Below, piece after piece: positions 5,847 through 9,940 of a DNA stretch of 9,940 nucleotides. The stretch spans positions 1 through 9,940 of the forward strand of contig CAUZFB010000069.1 of the NCBI GenBank assembly GCA_963579135.1, in the 5' to 3' direction. The number at the start of each line of letters is the position of its first letter. Position 1 is the first letter of the stretch. Origin of the DNA: CALGTL01 sp963579135. Lineage in GTDB: Bacteria > Chloroflexota > Dehalococcoidia > Lucifugimonadales > Australimonadaceae. Made by a program: the position numbers and the translations under genes. The notes under the pieces were generated by a model. The model searched no databases. It saw only the letters and a list, made by a program, of their open reading frames with translations, and was not told where the DNA came from.

Positions 5847-6977
5847 TCAGACGCCCTTGATCAAGGGCAGGACAACCCCGTCAGTGAATTTCAATGCGGT
5901 CCTGCGCGTCCCCGTCATCATTTCCCAGTGCACGGACTTCGTGATTGGAGCGAGGTGGGCTATCTTAGCCCAGGTTTCGCCGGCGTCTTCGCTGCACCAA
6001 ACTTCCCCATCAATCGTCCCCGCAAACAGAGCCACCCTTCCGGAGGCCGATTCTTCCAAGCACATCGACTCGATAGCTCCGTGAAGGCTCTCAGGCAGGC
6101 CTCCCTGGAGAATCGACCAGGACTCACCGGAGTCTTCGCTTTTCGCTATCCGGCCACCAGCCATCTTGGTCTCATCAACGTACCAGTCTCTTGGGCTGAA
6201 TTGGCACGATGCGAGGAACATGGTTGCCGGTCTACTGGGCACAAAGGCGAGCATGTCAGGATACGACCCAAGCGAGCTTCGCTTTTCGTCCAGCACCACC
6301 CAATCTGAGCCCCTTTCTTGGAGACGGAGCAGCCCCGCCCCGCCAGTGCTATAGACGGTCGATGGATTCGCCGGGCTAATCACGGTCCGGTGCACGTCTG
6401 GGCTTGGCGTCGGGATCTGGGACCAGGTAACCCCGCCATCGAGGCTCTCCAACAGCCCGCCAACCTCGATACTCACGTAGAGGTGATTCGGATCAACTGG
6501 ATCGAAATTTATGTGCTTGACGTGGCCAGTGAAGGGGTCGCTGGCAAACCTCCACGTCGGCAAGGACTCGATCTCTCTCATGGCAGGGAGCTGGGTCCAT
6601 GAATCGCCCAAGTCGTCCGTGAAGTACAGGTGGGGAGGCTCCGTGCCCGCGTAAATGCGGTGGTGACCGTCGACCCATTGGGACGCCAGGCTGTAGACGC
6701 TTCTGATCCCGATTCCATTGTCTCGGCGCTCCCACGTCCTTCCATGGTCCTCACTGGCGTACACGGAATCGCGAAATGCGCCAGCGAAAACCGTGTCATC
6801 TACGAAAATGACTGCCTGGATATGCAGTCCGTGTAATGAATGCGAGACGGTGTCCCATTGGCCGGGGCCGCGCCGTGCCAAAGTAACCAGCCCATCCATC
6901 GTTGCGACGTGGACCTCGTCGGAACTCTCTCCGTTTCGGTAGATGGTAGTACCGCCGTGAGACAGACCAATAGCCAT
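5847..6977 (-). CDS. Asp-box (BNR) beta-propeller protein, sialidase/Vps10-like
   Basis: ATG 6977 follows AAGGAGG at 6-nt spacing, giving 376 aa; an upstream in-frame start at 7076 lies in the repeat and lacks a comparable site. Five Asp-box motifs (S/T-x-D-x-G-x-S/T-W) are visible: SEDHGRTW (75-82), TDDLGDSW (120-127), SLDGGVTW (178-185), SEDSGESW (280-287) and SEDAGETW (329-336). They recur roughly every 45-58 residues, with one larger interval (185-280) where a degenerate blade is expected. This predicts a propeller of about six or seven blades. There is no signal peptide or membrane helix, so it appears cytoplasmic, unlike secreted sialidases. Such proteins often bind or cleave glycans or act as scaffolds. 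No catalytic set of a known glycosidase is evident, so the function is open. The last codons lie in a perfect palindrome, GCCCTTGATCAAGGGC (5853-5868). Confidence 0.9.
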   Translation of the reverse strand: MAIGLSHGGTTIYRNGESSDEVHVATMDGLVTLARRGPGQWDTVSHSLHGLHIQAVIFVDDTVFAGAFRDSVYASEDHGRTWERRDNGIGIRSVYSLASQWVDGHHRIYAGTEPPHLYFTDDLGDSWTQLPAMREIESLPTWRFASDPFTGHVKHINFDPVDPNHLYVSIEVGGLLESLDGGVTWSQIPTPSPDVHRTVISPANPSTVYSTGGAGLLRLQERGSDWVVLDEKRSSLGSYPDMLAFVPSRPATMFLASCQFSPRDWYVDETKMAGGRIAKSEDSGESWSILQGGLPESLHGAIESMCLEESASGRVALFAGTIDGEVWCSEDAGETWAKIAHLAPITKSVHWEMMTGTRRTALKFTDGVVLPLIKGV

Positions 6978-7032
6978 TAGATTCCTCCTTGGTCGTACAA
7001 GATAAGCACGGAGTGGTGGAACATGGCAATAA

Positions 7033-7115
7033 AGACCCCAAACGTCACAGGCATAAGAAATCGCGAGCGGCACCACCTAATAAATAAAAGAAGTGGCCGG
7101 GGCCAACCGGCGCGG
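7033..7115 (+). repeat. Dispersed structured intergenic repeat, copy 4
   Basis: AAACGTCACAG at 7040-7050, then AAGAAATCGCGAGCGG. Hairpin A is CCAC (7073-7076) with GTGG (7093-7096). Hairpin B is GCCGG (7096-7100) with CCGGC (7107-7111) around GGCCAA. It lies 55 bp upstream of the propeller gene start, so on that strand it could overlap the promoter or 5' leader. Confidence 0.76.
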
Positions 7116-7507
7116 TCCGTGTACGCATGAATCGAAATCAAAACGAGAGCAAATGGGGCTCTAACCAGCCCTGGGCTGGATTCACAGCTATACGTGATGC
7201 CAGCGAAAAGCCCGTTTAGCAGGCCATGAAGCTGGCGCGAGCGAGTGGGAGTCAAATCCACCCAGGACTAGGAAGCTAGCCCTGCAACGGGGTTGAAGCC
7301 CGCGAGACACAATTCGCCCCCGTCCAACGCCGTGTACCAGCGTCCACGCGCCCCTAGGTAATCACCTCGAAAAGAACGTCAGCAAACCTCGACAGTGCGT
7401 CAATGGATGTTGGCGAACCCCAGAAATCAAGAGGGCCCCAAAGGGGGTCAAAGCAGTTCCGTCGGTGACCTGATCCCTGCCGGTCGTCGGTGGCGTTGGT
7501 TGTTAAT

Positions 7508-7561
7508 CTATGGCCGTGGATGATGATCGAGGGGGTATGGCTTAGCTATCGTCGTGCCCAT
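7508..7561 (-). CDS. Possible 17-codon mini-ORF with strong Shine-Dalgarno site
   Basis: The reverse strand has AAGGAGG (7574-7568), a 6-nt spacer and ATG 7561, then MGTTIAKPYPLDHHPRP and TAG. The ribosome binding site, spacer and first six coding bases (19 nt from AAGGAGG to GGGC) are identical to those of the selenoprotein gene at 3048-3066. Options are a leader peptide, a small functional peptide, or the surviving 5' end of a deleted gene. The strong initiation signal is seen; function is unknown. Confidence 0.3.
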   Translation of the reverse strand: MGTTIAKPYPLDHHPRP

Positions 7562-7578
7562 GGCATACCTCCTTCGAT
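7526..7578. repeat. 14-bp imperfect inverted repeat, overlapping the mini-ORF
   Basis: ATCGAGGGGGTATG (7526-7539) pairs with CATACCTCCTTCGAT (7564-7578) in + strand RNA: 14 pairs including one G-U and one bulged U, with a 24-nt loop. In the reverse-strand transcript the same arms would hide the AAGGAGG of the mini-ORF, with one A-C mismatch. It could be an operator, a structured RNA or a self-masking leader. Confidence 0.55.
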
Positions 7579-7807
7579 TCACAAACGCCGTGGTTTATCC
7601 TCACACGGCAGAACTCGGATGGTCGTAATTTAGTGAGTCAACGACCGCCAGGGAAGAACCATGTCATCAACTCCAGTACTTTTGTGGCGTCACTTCCCCG
7701 TTACTTCACTTTCTCGTTTGTCCGGAGTAGCCAACCACTAATATGCAGTCGCCCTACCAAACGTACGCGAAACTGAATCAGACGCACGCTCGTGTGGAGG
7801 TAAGCAA

Positions 7808-8584
7808 ATGATGGAGTCTCAGCGAATTGTTACGGGCCTAGGTAAAGCGGATGTGGATCGTGTTCTGGTGCGTGGGATTGATCTCAATGAAGAGCTTGTA
7901 GGCAAGATTACATTCGCGGACATGGTTTTTCTTGAACTGCTTGGTCAAATGCCAACGGCAGAGCAAGTCCGCATGGTAGATGCATTGTTAGTCGTGCTGG
8001 TGGAGCATGGATTGGTTTCAAACGTAATATCTGCCCGAGCGACCTATCACAGTGCCCCGGAGTCTATTCAAGGAGCAGTGGCTGCATCGTTGCTGGCCGC
8101 GGGTAGCGTCCACCTTGGTTCATCAGAGTGGTCGGCGAAGATGTTGACGGATGCCTTCACCAACGATGATCGCGATATTGAATCGATCGCCATGGACGTC
8201 ATTGAGCGCTTCGCGAACGAGAAAATTCGTATTGCTGGTATCGGGCACCGTACCCACAGTGAAGGCGACCCCCGCGCACGACGCCTCTTCCAGGTGGCCC
8301 GAGAGACTGGTGTATACGGTCGGCATTGTGAGTTGCTGGAACGCGTTTCTGTGCGGGCGGGGGAGCGGGCAGGGCGTCAGCTCCCCGTCAATGTGACGGG
8401 AGCAATTGGTGCTATCTCCCTGGATCTAGGACTGCCTTGGCAAATGACCAAAGCCTTCGCGCTGATCGGTAGGACACTGGGAGCAATGGCCCATATCGGT
8501 GAGGAGATTCGCAATCCAATGGCAACGACAATAGACACTCTGGTTCGTGGGTCACTCGTGTACGAACCAGACGTTCAAGCGTGA
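7808..8584 (+). CDS. Citryl-CoA lyase / citrate-synthase-like protein, short form
   Basis: 258 aa, much shorter than housekeeping citrate synthase (about 370-430) and equivalent to its C-terminal catalytic half, the length of proteins annotated as citryl-CoA lyase. GSVHLG (99-104) holds His102, matching the first catalytic His. IAGIGHRTHSEGDPRARRLF (142-161) is the G-x-G-H-x6-DPR signature with His147. LPVNVTGAIG (192-201) is the region where citrate synthase has the catalytic Asp in NVD; here it is Thr197. RTLGAMAHIGEE matches the C-terminal CoA/carboxylate-binding segment. Members make or cleave C-C bonds of acyl-CoA such as citryl-CoA. The missing Asp fits lyase or altered-substrate activity, so I would not call it citrate synthase. 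ATG 7808 follows GGAGG at 7-nt spacing; ATG 7811 is a possible alternative. No partner gene is adjacent. Confidence 0.88.
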   Translation: MMESQRIVTGLGKADVDRVLVRGIDLNEELVGKITFADMVFLELLGQMPTAEQVRMVDALLVVLVEHGLVSNVISARATYHSAPESIQGAVAASLLAAGSVHLGSSEWSAKMLTDAFTNDDRDIESIAMDVIERFANEKIRIAGIGHRTHSEGDPRARRLFQVARETGVYGRHCELLERVSVRAGERAGRQLPVNVTGAIGAISLDLGLPWQMTKAFALIGRTLGAMAHIGEEIRNPMATTIDTLVRGSLVYEPDVQA

Positions 8585-8882
8585 CTCATTTTCGAAGCAG
8601 GACTGCGGGGTCCGCATGACCAGCCAAACTAGGCGACTCTCAGATCAATGGGGGGGAGCGACCAAGCACTCGCCAGGTCCGAACTACAACACGTCATTAG
8701 CCAAGAAGCGCACTTTGAATGGCCATTAAGAATCTCCAGTGATCAGTGGTGAATGACATGGCAGATCTTTGTCTAGGAATCCGGCATGGCCTTTCTGACC
8801 TGGCTCGCAATCAATGTTCTAGTGTTACTCTGATGCTCGCCTGGCGTAGTAGCCGGGAACATGAATCCGTTTAGAGTTCACG
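8585..8882. other. Intergenic region upstream of the transporter; nothing certain
   Basis: About 300 bp with no recognisable gene. A 60-codon frame (8547-8729) overlaps the lyase end and looks random. A hydrophobic 15-codon ORF at 8786-8833 has only a weak AGGA upstream. No clear terminator for the lyase gene was found. Confidence 0.45.
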
Positions 8883-9902
8883 TTGAAACAATCTCGGCTA
8901 TTGTTTTTGAATCGCGACCTTCTGCTTGTTTTCACTCTCGCCATCGTCGCATGGAGCCTTAACTGGTTTCTCGACCAAAGCGACCTGTTCTCACCTGGGG
9001 CCAGCACCATCGCTATGTTTGTGGGCATGGGTATCGCCCTCGCTACCGGAAGGGACTTGCGCGGCGGCAGCATCGTCATTAATGGATTCCTTCCGGTGGC
9101 TATCATCATGCTTGGCTTCGAGCTTGATTTCTCGGTTATCCACGCCAGCGACGTTGGTATCACTGGTGCGACCGCTATCGCCGGGACCGTCGTCCTTAGC
9201 TTCGTCGTCGCCGCGGTCGGTGCTCGACTGTTCGGTTTAGCCTCGAGCAGCGGACTGGCTCTTGGTGCTGGCGGTGCGATCTGCGGCAACTCAGCGGTTC
9301 TCGCCGTAGCACCCTCGCTGCGATTGAAACCAGAAGATACTGCCCTCGTCCTTGCTGTCATCAATCTTCTTGGCCTCGTGATGTTCTTCGTCGTCGTTGG
9401 CGGTGCCAATCTCCTCAATCTGGACCCCATCGCCGCTGGCATCTGGGCAGGTGCCTCGGTCCACATCGTCCCCCAAGCTATCGCCGCGGGCGAAGCTATC
9501 GGGCCCGATGGCATGGCCGTCGCAACCGCGGTCAAACTCTCCCGCGTTAGCCTCCTTGTCCTCGTCGTTCCGCTGTCCACAATTCTTGGCAGACGCCTCG
9601 CTACCGACGACGTTAACGATGCGCGCATCCCCGCGTGCAAGGCAGTCTTCCGTCTCCCTCTCTATACCCTCGGATTTGTTCTGGCTGTCGCCCTTGGCAA
9701 CCTACTCCTGCCCGATCAAACCGCTGGAGTCCTTGGTTCCGGCGGTCGACTCATCCTCTTGCCTGTCCTCGCCGCTGTCGGCCTCACCGTCACACGTTCA
9801 ATCCTTAGGAGCGCTGGTGGACGCCTGCTCTTCGTTGGGATTCTTAGCACCACAGCGCTCGCGCTGGGCAGCCTTGTCGCCATCCTTCTCATCTACGACT
9901 AG
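8883..9902 (+). CDS. YeiH/UPF0324-family putative sulfate exporter, multi-pass membrane protein
   Basis: 339 aa with about ten hydrophobic helices spread through the chain (around 13-30, 38-54, 67-82, 93-118, 154-176, 180-200, 222-236, 257-276, 288-303, 313-337). GAGGAICGNSAV (128-139) matches the family's conserved G-x-x-ICG-x-SA segment. GIWAGASVHIVPQAIAAG (186-203) matches the GxWxGxSVHxxxQxxAAG segment, followed by VKLSR (217-221). The length is normal for the family. YeiH members are inner-membrane proteins proposed to export sulfate or other sulfonate-derived anions; the substrate is not proven. The start is uncertain: TTG 8883 is the most upstream option in the open frame and has no good ribosome site, and TTG codons a few residues later are possible. 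Codons end mostly in C (atc, gtc, ctc, gcc) more than in neighbouring genes. Confidence 0.9.
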   Translation: MKQSRLLFLNRDLLLVFTLAIVAWSLNWFLDQSDLFSPGASTIAMFVGMGIALATGRDLRGGSIVINGFLPVAIIMLGFELDFSVIHASDVGITGATAIAGTVVLSFVVAAVGARLFGLASSSGLALGAGGAICGNSAVLAVAPSLRLKPEDTALVLAVINLLGLVMFFVVVGGANLLNLDPIAAGIWAGASVHIVPQAIAAGEAIGPDGMAVATAVKLSRVSLLVLVVPLSTILGRRLATDDVNDARIPACKAVFRLPLYTLGFVLAVALGNLLLPDQTAGVLGSGGRLILLPVLAAVGLTVTRSILRSAGGRLLFVGILSTTALALGSLVAILLIYD

Positions 9903-9940
9903 CCAGATTTCTTCTCTTCCCTGAAGGCCCCCGGCTACGG

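Larger units (their letters stand above)
7116..7807. other. Long intergenic region; only an inverted repeat and a tiny ORF stand out
   Basis: Nearly 700 bp without a convincing gene. The 94-codon reverse frame at 6977-7261 runs through repeat copy 4 and shows no family features. A CCCC/GGGG hairpin (7436-7439 with 7443-7446) lies near 7440 without a T-run. The inverted repeat at 7526-7578 and the reverse-strand mini-ORF at 7508-7561 are listed separately. The promoter of the lyase gene at 7808 should lie in 7600-7790. The stretch could be a decayed gene; I see no RNA gene or attachment site in it. Confidence 0.5.

Noticed and set aside
5853..5868. Palindrome GCCCTTGATCAAGGGC as a terminator of the propeller gene
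   Set aside because: It lies within the last codons, leaves no loop when fully paired, and has no T-run on the reverse strand.
7240..7270. T-loop-like GTCAAATC suggesting a tRNA
   Set aside because: The flanks do not form a 5-bp T-stem and no acceptor, D or anticodon arms could be found.
7284..7325. Possible fifth repeat copy (ACGGGGTTGAAGCCCGCGAG resembles copy 3)
   Set aside because: It lacks the AAACGTCAC core and both hairpins; similarity is short and could be chance.
7354..7546. Reverse-strand open frame ending at TAG 7354, with coding-like stretches such as FDPLWGPLDFWG
   Set aside because: It has no start codon in frame and follows the mini-ORF only by a +1 shift. It may be a frameshifted relic, but hydrophobic patterns of this length can arise by chance and I recognise no family.
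8786..8833. 15-codon hydrophobic ORF (MAFLTWLAINVLVLL) before the transporter gene
   Set aside because: Only a weak AGGA precedes it and there is no other support; short hydrophobic ORFs are common by chance.
8825..9640. 271-codon reverse-strand ORF opposite the transporter
   Set aside because: It is a shadow of the C-ending codons of the YeiH-like gene; its composition (Ala/Arg/Thr/Pro) is typical of an antisense frame.
9903..9940. Possible convergent gene entering from the right edge
   Set aside because: Only 38 bases remain and no reverse frame shows a recognisable protein end.

Overview
The window is bacterial: Shine-Dalgarno sites, TTG as well as ATG starts, short intergenic gaps, a riboswitch with an intrinsic terminator, and mostly metabolic genes at roughly 55-58% GC by eye. 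The gene mix (Gfo/Idh/MocA oxidoreductase, Asp-box propeller, short citrate-synthase-like lyase, YeiH-type exporter, LicD) would suit a Chloroflexota/SAR202-like or similar free-living lineage. That is inference only; there is no marker gene here to settle taxonomy.

Layout. 1-795 (-): 5' part of a Gfo/Idh/MocA oxidoreductase running off the left edge. 796-1343: no gene, but holds copy 1 of a dispersed structured repeat. 1344-1565 (+): small Cys/His protein. 1737-1878: a SAM-I/SAM-IV-clan riboswitch with an intrinsic terminator. 1923-3549 (+): a probable three-gene operon behind the riboswitch, consisting of a 232-aa zinc-binding-like protein, a 134-aa unknown protein overlapping it by ATGA, and a membrane-anchored thioredoxin-fold protein. 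3813-4730 (+): LicD-family protein with an extra beta domain. 4986-5516 (-): TrmL tRNA methyltransferase. 5847-6977 (-): Asp-box/BNR beta-propeller. 6978-7807: long gap with repeat copy 4, an inverted repeat and a possible 17-codon ORF. 7808-8584 (+): citryl-CoA lyase/citrate-synthase-like protein. 8883-9902 (+): YeiH/UPF0324 membrane transporter.

Main discovery. The thioredoxin gene at 3061-3549 is interrupted by an in-frame TGA at 3310-3312, exactly where the first Cys of the CxxC motif belongs (U-T-I-C). A GGU-capped 6-bp hairpin starts 20 nt after the TGA and its loop lies 26 nt downstream, within the known geometry of bacterial SECIS elements. The frame stays open and thioredoxin-like on both sides, including a cis-Pro motif. 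A conventional gene caller would split it into an 83-aa and a 69-aa ORF. I read it as one 162-aa selenoprotein with a UxxC redox site, probably facing outside the cytoplasm.

A second signal is the SAM riboswitch controlling this operon of mostly unknown genes, which is not a classical methionine/SAM operon. A third is a family of four intergenic repeats (about 75-108 bp) sharing the exact 11-mer AAACGTCACAG and two hairpins whose stems vary but largely keep pairing. No SelA/SelB/SelD or tRNA-Sec gene lies in the window, so the Sec machinery must be elsewhere if the reading is right.
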